Of a DNA stretch of 64,000 bases, positions 1 to 6,871 are shown in pieces (the stretch's first letter is position 1; each line of letters begins with the position of its first letter). Both the position numbers and the translations under genes were made by a program. A model generated the notes under the pieces. It had not been told where the DNA came from. It did no database searches and saw nothing but the letters and a program-made list of their open reading frames with translations. The stretch is from an uncultured Lachnospiraceae bacterium. GTDB lineage: Bacteria > Bacillota > Clostridia > Lachnospirales > Lachnospiraceae. The stretch spans positions 29,851 through 93,850 of the forward strand of contig CACZFF010000002.1 in NCBI GenBank assembly GCA_902780385.1, given 5' to 3'.

Positions 1-190
1 CCTCGACCTTTGCAAAATCAAAGACGCCTTCGAACCAGTCGACACGCCACTCAACAAGATCCAGACGGACATCCTTAAAGGAAGCTGCTGCCGCCAGAAT
101 CTCCTCTTTTGTCACTCCGACGATCGGGACAATGATCTTGGGTGTGCCTTCACCGATCTTCACGCCGCGGACTTCGATCACGTTTGCCAT
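1..190 (-). CDS. aroD: Type I 3-dehydroquinate dehydratase, partial
   Basis: Only the N-terminal 63 residues are inside the window; the gene runs off the left edge. The ATG at 190 follows GGAGGAG with good spacing. The protein contains IVPIVGVTKEEIL and DLVEWRVDWFE, which match the first strands of class I dehydroquinases, where the Glu-x-Arg of the WR segment binds substrate. The enzyme forms a Schiff base and dehydrates 3-dehydroquinate to 3-dehydroshikimate. It lies 60 bp downstream of a YdiB-like dehydrogenase, so the pair probably forms one operon. The Schiff-base lysine lies outside the window, so function cannot be fully confirmed. Confidence 0.88.
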   Translation of the reverse strand, partial: MANVIEVRGVKIGEGTPKIIVPIVGVTKEEILAAAASFKDVRLDLVEWRVDWFEGVFDFAKVE

Positions 191-250
191 AATAATCTCC
201 TCCTCTAATAGGGTGTTGTGAGAAATGGTAAAACCACTTTGAACGACTTA

Positions 251-1129
251 TCAGTCACCGTAGTGGATTCCCAGAACTTCCTTCATATGCTCGATAGGCA
301 TATCGACATTGGTCCAGAGCTTGAAAGCTGCAGCGCCCTGGAAAAGCATCATGCCGAATCCGTTCATATTCTTGCAGCCGACTTCCTTGGCGATGCGAAG
401 GAACTCTGTCTCGGCGGGAGCATAAACTGTATCGGTCACGATCAGGTCGGGACGCAGATAGGATTTGTCGGGGAGCCATGTCATGCCTTCAAGAGGCTTC
501 ATGCCGCAGCCGGTAGCGTTTGCAAGAAGGACACTGCTGTCGATCTCTCTCTTGAGGGCTTCGTGGTCTGCCAGGTCAAACAACTGTGCCTTGCAGTTTG
601 TCTTCTCATTGATTTTCTTGACAGTATTCTCGGCATTTGCCCAGAATTTGTCTTTGATGTTGAAGATGGAGATCTCTGCTACACCGTCAAGAGCAGCCTG
701 GATCTCAATGGCAGTGCCGGCACCGCCTGCGCCTACAACTGTGATCTTCTTTCCGATGACGTCGATGTCATAGTCTTTCAGGGACTGCATGTATCCGATG
801 CCGTCAGTGCAGTGGCCTTCCAGGACGCCGTTCTTGTTGACAATAGTGTTGACCGCGCCGACGAGCTCCGCAGCGGGAGACAGCTTGTCAAGGTACTGCC
901 CGACAACAGTCTTATTGGGCATGGAAACATTGGATCCGACCAGCTTCAGAGCACGGATACCCTTGACTGCATCTTCCAGAGTGCTGTTATCAACTTCAAA
1001 TGCAAGATATGCATAGTCCAGTCCAAGATATGCAAATGCTTCATTGTGCATTGCGGGTGAGCTGGAGTGTCTGATCGGATAAGCGATCAGACCGACGAGT
1101 TCTGTGTGACCTGTAAGTCTCTCTGCCAT
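251..1129 (-). CDS. Quinate/shikimate dehydrogenase, YdiB type
   Basis: 292 residues, normal length for the family. The enzyme interconverts dehydroshikimate and shikimate (or dehydroquinate and quinate) with NAD(P). Visible features are the substrate-binding HSSSP (22-25), the catalytic lysine in VSMPNK (K73), the TDGIGY segment and the dinucleotide loop VGAGGAGTA (about 133-141). The opening ELVGLIAYPIRHS, the AFEVDN segment and ALKLVGSNVSMPNK resemble E. coli YdiB more than AroE. The FNIKDKF segment after the dinucleotide fold also matches YdiB. AAGGAGG precedes the ATG. It is followed by aroD and divergent from a LysR regulator, which suggests inducible quinate/shikimate metabolism rather than only housekeeping aromatic synthesis. 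Confidence 0.9.
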   Translation of the reverse strand: MAERLTGHTELVGLIAYPIRHSSSPAMHNEAFAYLGLDYAYLAFEVDNSTLEDAVKGIRALKLVGSNVSMPNKTVVGQYLDKLSPAAELVGAVNTIVNKNGVLEGHCTDGIGYMQSLKDYDIDVIGKKITVVGAGGAGTAIEIQAALDGVAEISIFNIKDKFWANAENTVKKINEKTNCKAQLFDLADHEALKREIDSSVLLANATGCGMKPLEGMTWLPDKSYLRPDLIVTDTVYAPAETEFLRIAKEVGCKNMNGFGMMLFQGAAAFKLWTNVDMPIEHMKEVLGIHYGD

Positions 1130-1380
1130 TATATTAGTCCTCCTTCATAAACCCTTACTGCATTTCCTGTGCAGTGTGTCTGCCGGGAAACCGTCTTCCA
1201 ACGTTTCCCTCTGCTTTACGGATGCCTCTTACGGATGCCTTTCGTCCCGGACCCGGCTGATGTCAGAACATGAAAAAACCGCTCACGCCGACATGATTTG
1301 CGCCGAGAGCCTTCAAAATCCGGCATACAGTCTCCCCGGAAACCCGGTTCCGATACTGCGGACAGCCTTTTTCCCGTTTT

Positions 1381-1423
1381 ATAATTGTTCATGCTTTAAC
1401 AATTATTATCTGTTTACAATTAT
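1381..1423. promoter_or_regulatory. Operator-like dyad between ydiB-like gene and lysR
   Basis: In the 487-bp divergent intergenic region (1130-1616), ATAATTGTT (1381-1389) and AACAATTAT (1398-1406) form a perfect 9-bp inverted repeat with an 8-bp spacer. A third half-site, TACAATTAT, lies at 1415-1423. The half-sites fit the T-N11-A logic of LysR sites only loosely, but their number and position suit a LysR-type activator binding site. The rest of the gap is AT-rich from about 1380 onward, with a TATAAT at 1530-1535 as a possible -10 for the regulator. 1140-1370 shows nothing I recognise. Confidence 0.5.
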
Positions 1424-1616
1424 AGTTTCTTACTATTAATTCTTCCAATACTTATAATCAATCATATCGATGCACTGAATCTATTAAATCAGTTCACTTA
1501 AAGAATAAATAATCAGCAGAATATTCGTGTATAATATTCAGTAAATGTACTAATTATTTTGTCGAAAACTGTTAACTGCGGGTCACTCATCCTTTACGAC
1601 AGAAAGGCTTCCGAAT

Positions 1617-2516
1617 ATGACATTAAATCAGCTGCAGTATTTTTATCAGGCTGCCAAGACGCAGCATTTTAACCATGCCGCGGATAATTTAAGTATTTCG
1701 CAGCCCTCACTTTCCAGGGCGATCGCCTCCCTGGAGAATGAACTCGGTGTCATTTTATTTGAGCGAATGGGCCGGAATGTATCGCTGACAAAAGCCGGCC
1801 AGATCTTTCTGGAACAGACAGAAAAAATACTCGAAGATATTGCTGTTGCAGAGAGAAAGATGCACCAGCTTGCAGCCAGCGGCGGGGAAATTTCGATCGC
1901 CTATGTTTATCCGCTCTCCTCGGATTTCATTCCTTCCTCGGCACGCGAATTCATAAAACTGGAAGAAAACCAGGGGATCACTTTCACTTTTGCCCAAGGT
2001 CTGAGCTCCGAAAATATTGACGGTCTCAAGAGCGGAAAGTATGATGTCATTTTCGGGACACGTGATTCCTCCGAAATGTCGATACGCTTTGTCCCTGTTC
2101 TTCGTCAGAACATGGTTGTCATCATGCCCGGCGGGCATGAGCTCTCAGACAGAGAATGGATCGAAGCGGAAGCATTCAATCATTATCCTGTCCTCACCTA
2201 TGACCGCACATCCGGTCTGGGCAAGGAGACCAGGACATTTTTCCGCCGTTACGGAGTCCAGCCCAGGATCATCTGCCAATCCCCCGACGAGAACGGAATT
2301 GCCTCCCTTGTACGTAAACAGTTCGGAATCGCACTTGTGGCGGATATCGGTTACAGCCATCTGGAGGATATCTGCGTCAAGCCTCTTGCCCCGAAACAGT
2401 CCTTTTCCCATACGGTCTACATGGGCTATCTTGCAGGCAAATATCAGATTCCGGCTGTCTCCCGTTATATTAAATTTATCCAGGACAATCATGTGGAAGA
2501 AGACATCACAAAATAA
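1617..2516 (+). CDS. LysR family transcriptional regulator
   Basis: 299 residues, typical LTTR length. The N-terminal winged helix-turn-helix starts MTLNQLQYFYQAAK and includes HAADNLSISQPSLSRAIASLENELG (roughly 18-42). The effector domain follows from about residue 90, with the usual two periplasmic-binding-like lobes. An AAAGG motif lies some 15 bases before the ATG. The gene is divergent from the ydiB-like/aroD pair, so it most likely controls those genes in response to quinate, shikimate or a related acid. That assignment is from context only. It is a single-gene unit ending in a region with several hairpins. Confidence 0.9.
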   Translation: MTLNQLQYFYQAAKTQHFNHAADNLSISQPSLSRAIASLENELGVILFERMGRNVSLTKAGQIFLEQTEKILEDIAVAERKMHQLAASGGEISIAYVYPLSSDFIPSSAREFIKLEENQGITFTFAQGLSSENIDGLKSGKYDVIFGTRDSSEMSIRFVPVLRQNMVVIMPGGHELSDREWIEAEAFNHYPVLTYDRTSGLGKETRTFFRRYGVQPRIICQSPDENGIASLVRKQFGIALVADIGYSHLEDICVKPLAPKQSFSHTVYMGYLAGKYQIPAVSRYIKFIQDNHVEEDITK

Positions 2517-2565
2517 AATCACATGATAAGGACGTCGCCTTCGGAATATATGCGGAAATCGAATG

Positions 2566-2599
2566 AATCATGCCATTAAATTGTATTAGACTGCATGAT
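2566..2599 (+). terminator. Weak terminator-like hairpin after lysR
   Basis: AATCATGC and GCATGATT form an 8-bp stem with an 18-base loop, directly followed by a T tract. It lies 50 bp after the lysR stop. The long loop makes it a weak candidate. Confidence 0.4.
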
Positions 2600-2730
2600 T
2601 TTTTTATTATATAATGTATAAAGACATAGCAATAAACAATAAAATGTTGCAAGTACTACAGTTAACCCCCTGGCATTCCGACATACTGTTACAGTTTACG
2701 GCGGATGCCGGTATCCATTTCATACATGCC

Positions 2731-2776
2731 TGCTGTAAAGTCCGATGGAATTAATATTTCATCGGACTTTACAGCA
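2731..2776 (+). terminator. 17-bp perfect hairpin, possible lysR terminator
   Basis: TGCTGTAAAGTCCGATG (2731-2747) is repeated exactly inverted at 2760-2776 around an AT-rich 12-base loop. A short sequence then leads into six Ts (GGACTTTTTT). The position, between convergent lysR and nrdR, suits a terminator, but the stem is unusually long and the T run is displaced by about 8 bases. Confidence 0.5.
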
Positions 2777-2797
2777 TTCCGGACTTTTTTCACTGCG

Positions 2798-2831
2798 AAA
2801 AAGGCACAGAACAGCGGTTCTGTGCCTTTTT
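2798..2831. terminator. Bidirectional rho-independent terminator
   Basis: A perfect 15-bp stem, AAAAAGGCACAGAAC with its complement around AGCG, has an A tract on one side and a T tract on the other. It can terminate in both directions and serves the convergent lysR and nrdR transcripts. Between it and the nrdR stop (2832-2967) there is no gene. That stretch contains a dyad (TACTCCC at about 2905-2930 with its complement) but no RNA family I recognise. Confidence 0.85.
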
Positions 2832-2967
2832 GCTTTTATAATATCCCGATAAACTGCCTCCGCCAAGGGAGTAAAAGCCGATTGCTCCGCATGGCGCGGC
2901 CATACTCCCGGCAGGAGGGAAGGAAATCTGTTGACATGAGCCGGTGATAATAACTGTTTTCCCTATG

Positions 2968-3447
2968 TCAGGATTTCTTTTTGCCGCGGGTATTCTCCTG
3001 TTCCAGAAGCTTTCCGAGTTCGTCCATGAACGTGCCGACATCCTTGAACTCCCGGTAAACAGACGCGAAACGTACATAAGCGACAGGGTCGAGGCTGTGG
3101 ACACGTTTGATCACGAGTTCTCCGATCTCGGAGCTGGAGATCTCCTTCTCCTCGCGGTCAAAAATCTCTTTCTCGATCTCATCCACGACGCGCTTGATCT
3201 GGTTGATGCTGACAGGGCGCTTGTGGCAGGCCCGCAGGATCCCGCCCTCGATTTTCGAGCGGTCATATGGCTCGCGGTTATTGTCCTTTTTGACGACGAC
3301 CATGGGAATCGTCTCTATTTTCTCATAGGTCGTAAACCTGCGTTTGCATGCATCACAGACTCTGCGCCGCCGGATGGAGTTGTTCTCCTCGACCGGTCTT
3401 GAATCGGATACTCTGGTATCTTCACTTCCGCAATATGGGCATCTCAT
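2968..3447 (-). CDS. nrdR: Transcriptional repressor NrdR
   Basis: 159 residues, normal length. The N-terminal zinc ribbon has C3-x2-C6 and C31-x2-C34 with the Arg-rich DSRPVEENNSIRRRR stretch between them. An ATP-cone domain follows (about 49-139, starting VVVKKDNNREPYDRSKI). NrdR senses ATP/dATP and represses ribonucleotide reductase operons by binding NrdR boxes. GGGGGAAGAGT precedes the ATG. It is the last gene of the minus-strand run yigZ-mgtE-pyk-nrdR, 54 bp after the pyruvate kinase-like gene. The reductase activase nrdG is elsewhere in the window. Confidence 0.97.
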   Translation of the reverse strand: MRCPYCGSEDTRVSDSRPVEENNSIRRRRVCDACKRRFTTYEKIETIPMVVVKKDNNREPYDRSKIEGGILRACHKRPVSINQIKRVVDEIEKEIFDREEKEISSSEIGELVIKRVHSLDPVAYVRFASVYREFKDVGTFMDELGKLLEQENTRGKKKS

Positions 3448-3501
3448 ACTCTTCCCCCGTTCTGATCACTGATCTTTATTCTCATGGTATATTCAGCCGC
3501 G

Positions 3502-4539
3502 TCAGTTTGCTGTGCGGTACTTTTCACCTTCTTTTGCCGTGGCGGCAAGGAACCGTATGACGTCAACGGGATATTGTCCCACTGCAGTCTCTCCGGTGAC
3601 CATTACGCCCGAGGCTCCGTCCGCGACGGTATTGAATATGTCATTCACTTCCGCTCTGGTGGGAACCGCCCGGTTTTCCATGCTGGCAAGCATCTGGGTC
3701 GCGACCATGAAATATCTTCCGGCCTCTCTGCAGGCGGCAGCGATCTTTTTCTGCGCCGCAGGAAGCTCCCATAGATCCATATCGTTGCCCAGGTCGCCGC
3801 GGGCTATGCAGACCGCATCGCAGACAGGCAGCAGGCTGTCAAGCTGGGCCATTCCCTCGCGGTTCTCGATCTTGGCGACAAGCTGCAGGTCACCGGCGCC
3901 GTTTTCCCTGAGAGTGTTCTTCACCGTCACAAGATCCCCGCGGTTTCTCACAAAGGGCTGCATGATGCCGGTCACGCCGAATTGTGCCGCATCACGTATA
4001 TTCATGCGGTCCGCAGCCGTCATTGTCGGAGGATGGATATCCGCTCCGACCACCTTGATGCTCTTTCTGCCCGACAGCATTCCGCCGCGCACGATCTGTG
4101 CCCGGGCAAGGAAATCCGACACTTCCGTGACTCTGAGAAGGAGCCGGCCGTCATCCATCAGAATCTCCTCCCCCTTATGCAGGGCCTGAAAAACCACCTG
4201 CGGTACGGGAATGGCCGTTCCCCCTTTTCTCCGAAGAGACAGTCTCTCGTCATCTCCGATCTCTTCATCAAAGAGTACTGTTATTTCGTCTTCGCACATC
4301 ATAAGGGGCGCCGGCAGGCGGCCGATCCGCAGCTCCGGCCCCTGCATATCAACCAGCAGAAGGGGACGGACTCCGGCACGTGATGCCGCTGTATGGAATA
4401 TATCGAGCTGGTGCGCACTCTCACGCAGGCTGATATGGGAGAGATTGAGGCGGATCCCCGTCATTCCGCTGAGGAACATTTCTGTCAGCACTTGCTCCGA
4501 ATGACAGGACGGACCCAGTGTTCCATATATATCTATCAT
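3502..4539 (-). CDS. Short pyruvate kinase lacking the C-terminal domain
   Basis: 345 residues against about 470 or more for ordinary pyruvate kinase. The A and B domains are present: GTLGPSC (6-12), substrate/metal residues R30, N32, S34, H35, QGPELRIG (66-73) opening the B domain, catalytic K223 in KIENREGM, ARGDLG (246-251), VATQML (279-284) and TGETA (315-319). The regulatory C domain is entirely absent, and the protein stops about 25 residues after TGETA. The reading frame shows no sign of recent truncation. GGAGG overlaps the first possible ATG, so the second ATG (4539) is the better start. It follows mgtE by 17 bp, so co-expression with a Mg2+ channel is likely. It may be an active unregulated enzyme or a diverged paralogue. 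Confidence 0.85.
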   Translation of the reverse strand: MIDIYGTLGPSCHSEQVLTEMFLSGMTGIRLNLSHISLRESAHQLDIFHTAASRAGVRPLLLVDMQGPELRIGRLPAPLMMCEDEITVLFDEEIGDDERLSLRRKGGTAIPVPQVVFQALHKGEEILMDDGRLLLRVTEVSDFLARAQIVRGGMLSGRKSIKVVGADIHPPTMTAADRMNIRDAAQFGVTGIMQPFVRNRGDLVTVKNTLRENGAGDLQLVAKIENREGMAQLDSLLPVCDAVCIARGDLGNDMDLWELPAAQKKIAAACREAGRYFMVATQMLASMENRAVPTRAEVNDIFNTVADGASGVMVTGETAVGQYPVDVIRFLAATAKEGEKYRTAN

Positions 4540-4556
4540 CTGCATCCTCCGGTCTG

Positions 4557-5912
4557 CTAAATGTGCAATACTACTTTTGCAATCGTAAAGTAAACAGTCA
4601 GCGAAATAGCATCCACGATGGTAGTGATAAAAGGACTTGCCATGACGGCCGGGTCAAATCCGATATGTTCGGCCGTCAGAGGCAGAACACATCCGATCAC
4701 TTTTGCGATCAGTACTACAACGACCAGGGTCATACAGACAATGGCTGCCACCTGGATCGGGATCCTGTCAACGACCAGGAGCTTGACAAAGTTACAGAGG
4801 GACAGTGTCACGCCGCACATGGCGGCGACCCTGATCTCCTTCCATACTGCCTGCAGGGTCTCCCTGAACTCGATCTCTCCCAGTGAAATACCGCGGATGA
4901 CCGAGACGCTGGCCTGGGAACCGGCATTACCGCCGGTATCCATCAGCATGGGGATATAGGCTGTTAAAATCACATATTTGGCGAGTGCGCCCTCAGCGCG
5001 GGTAATGATCGCGCCCGTAAAGGTCGCTGAGATCATCAGGAAGAGGAGCCAGGGCATCCTGGCCTTGTAGGTCTCCAGAATGGTAGTCTTAAAATAAGGT
5101 CTGTCCGTAGGCAGGATAGCTGCCATCTTTTCGATATCCTCGGTGGCCTCTTCCTGGATGATATCGACGATATCGTCGATGGTGATGATACCGACCATGC
5201 GGTCTTCGTTGTCCACGACAGGCATGGCTGTAAAGTCATATTTCTGGAAAGCCATGGCGGCTTCTTCCTGGTCGGTCGTGGTGCTGATGCTGATGATGTT
5301 TTCATTCATCATCTCGCCGATGATCGTATCGGGATCCGCCATGACCAGGTAGCGGAGGGCTACAGTTCCGAGCAGAACGCGCTGGGGATCCAGTACGTAA
5401 CACACATTGACGGTCTCTTTGTCAAGACCGATCTTGCGGATCCGCTCGATCGCGTCCCGGACCGTCATGCTCTCTTTGAGGTCGACATACTCGACCGTCA
5501 TGATGCTGCCGGCCGAATCCTCCGGATATCTGAGCAGGTGATTGATGTCCGCACGGGTATCCGGACGGGCGTTGCTCAGGATTTTCTTGACAACATTGGC
5601 GGGCATCTCCTCGAGGAAGTCCGCCGCATCGTCCGCCATCAGATTATCGATGATGCTGGATGCTTCTTTGTCGGAAAGTGACTGGATGATATACTGCTGA
5701 TCTTCAAATTCAAGGTCGGCAAAAACATCCGCCGCCATGCTCTTGGGAAGAATACGGAAAATCTTAAGGGATTCTTCGTCTTCCATATCGTCCATGACCG
5801 CAGCGATATCCGCCGTCTGCATATCCGCACATGTCTGCCGCAGTCTGGTATATTGCCTTGATTCAAGCAGTTCCCGGAGTAGTACTTCATATTCCCTGTT
5901 CTTATCTTCCAT
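4557..5912 (-). CDS. mgtE: Magnesium transporter MgtE
   Basis: 451 residues, the family's usual size. In order it has a cytosolic N domain of helical repeats (about 1-130, including EEMPANVVKKILSNARPD), paired CBS domains (about 135-255, with MTVEYVDLKESMTVRDAI and DIVDIIQEEATEDI), a connecting helix, and five transmembrane helices from about 285 to the end. The PMLMDTGGNAGSQAS segment in the membrane domain is the conserved MgtE pore signature. MgtE is a Mg2+-gated channel: Mg2+ bound between the N and CBS domains closes it. GGGGG lies before the ATG. It sits between yigZ and the short pyruvate kinase in one operon. No M-box leader is evident because it is not the first gene. Confidence 0.96.
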   Translation of the reverse strand: MEDKNREYEVLLRELLESRQYTRLRQTCADMQTADIAAVMDDMEDEESLKIFRILPKSMAADVFADLEFEDQQYIIQSLSDKEASSIIDNLMADDAADFLEEMPANVVKKILSNARPDTRADINHLLRYPEDSAGSIMTVEYVDLKESMTVRDAIERIRKIGLDKETVNVCYVLDPQRVLLGTVALRYLVMADPDTIIGEMMNENIISISTTTDQEEAAMAFQKYDFTAMPVVDNEDRMVGIITIDDIVDIIQEEATEDIEKMAAILPTDRPYFKTTILETYKARMPWLLFLMISATFTGAIITRAEGALAKYVILTAYIPMLMDTGGNAGSQASVSVIRGISLGEIEFRETLQAVWKEIRVAAMCGVTLSLCNFVKLLVVDRIPIQVAAIVCMTLVVVVLIAKVIGCVLPLTAEHIGFDPAVMASPFITTIVDAISLTVYFTIAKVVLHI

Positions 5913-5933
5913 AATACCCCCTTTCCAGACATA

Positions 5934-6575
5934 TTAATCACTGGTCCTGCTGATCGGAAAATATCCTTCCGATTCCGTTTCTATCAGGGCGGCTCCGCTG
6001 GTAAGTGCAGTGATCGTATTGATCAGGGCGTCCGAGTTCGCCTCTTCCACTGTCAGATGAAGTGTGACCCTGGCACCGTATTCTGTCTCCCCCATTTCAA
6101 TTCCCTGGCGCCGGAGTTCATATAGAAGTCTGTCAAGAGCACCGTACTCCACAGTCACGGCAAGTTTCCTGCACAGACACATGCGCACTGTCTGCGCATT
6201 CTCCAGGGCTGCGCGGGCTGCCTGTGTGTAGGAACGCACCAGACCGCCGGTCCCCAGCAGCGTGCCGCCGAAATACCGGGTGACGATGACAAGCACGTTT
6301 GTACAGCCGCTTCCCTCGATCACCTTGAGGATAGGCTGGCCGGCCGTTCCGGAGGGCTCGCCGTCGTCCGCGGACTTTTTGCGCTCCGAGCCCTCTCCCA
6401 GAACCCATGCATAGCAATGATGCCGGGCGTCATAGTACTGCTTGCGGATACGCGCCACATGGGCGGACGCCTCTTCTTCGGTCTCCACATGGATCGCCTC
6501 GCCGAGAAAGCGGGATTTTTTCTCTTCATATTCACCTTTTCCGGTCTCTCTGATCGTCAGATACTCGGCAGCCAT
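5934..6575 (-). CDS. YigZ/IMPACT family protein
   Basis: 213 residues. The N-terminal UPF0029/IMPACT domain carries the signature DDGEPSGTAGQPIL, then NVLVIVTRYFGGTLLGTGGL and VRSYTQAA. A C-terminal ferredoxin-like DUF1949 domain follows (about 140-200). The family is widespread; eukaryotic IMPACT regulates GCN2, and bacterial members are proposed to act on translation or elongation factors without a settled function. AGGAGG lies about 10 bases before the ATG. It is the first gene of the minus operon leading to nrdR, and is divergent from the PBP gene. Confidence 0.92.
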   Translation of the reverse strand: MAAEYLTIRETGKGEYEEKKSRFLGEAIHVETEEEASAHVARIRKQYYDARHHCYAWVLGEGSERKKSADDGEPSGTAGQPILKVIEGSGCTNVLVIVTRYFGGTLLGTGGLVRSYTQAARAALENAQTVRMCLCRKLAVTVEYGALDRLLYELRRQGIEMGETEYGARVTLHLTVEEANSDALINTITALTSGAALIETESEGYFPISRTSD

Positions 6576-6766
6576 CTCCCGTCTTCCTCCTTTTCCGCCT
6601 TTGATCCGCCTGCTGCCTGACAGGTAAAACCTTATTCAGGCACAGACATTGCCTTGTATAGTATACCATCAAAATCACACTTTTGGTAAAAACTGTAACG
6701 CATGTTTTCCTTTTTTCGTGTTTATAAGCATCGGGCTTTTTGTTATAATGTAGCAATAATGGTCAT

Positions 6767-6796
6767 TTGACAATGTATCTGCTGCGGGTTTATATT
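6767..6796 (+). promoter_or_regulatory. Sigma-A promoter of the PBP gene
   Basis: TTGACA (6767-6772), an 18-bp spacer and TATATT (6791-6796) lie 76 bp before the PBP start. The -10 region sits inside a small dyad (GCGGGT and ACCCGC, 6785-6800). A related ACCCGCAAT repeat follows in the leader. TATAAT at 6744-6749 is a weaker upstream alternative. Confidence 0.7.
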
Positions 6797-6871
6797 ACCC
6801 GCATTATTGTCTATATCACCCGCAATATTTACATAATATTTATTTAGAAGAAATGGAAGAAGGTATCACAT

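Noticed and set aside
2832-2967. Signal recognition particle RNA or a known riboswitch
   Set aside because: The GGAAGGA stretch is superficially similar to the SRP loop, but the conserved SRP core is missing. No known aptamer core is recognisable.
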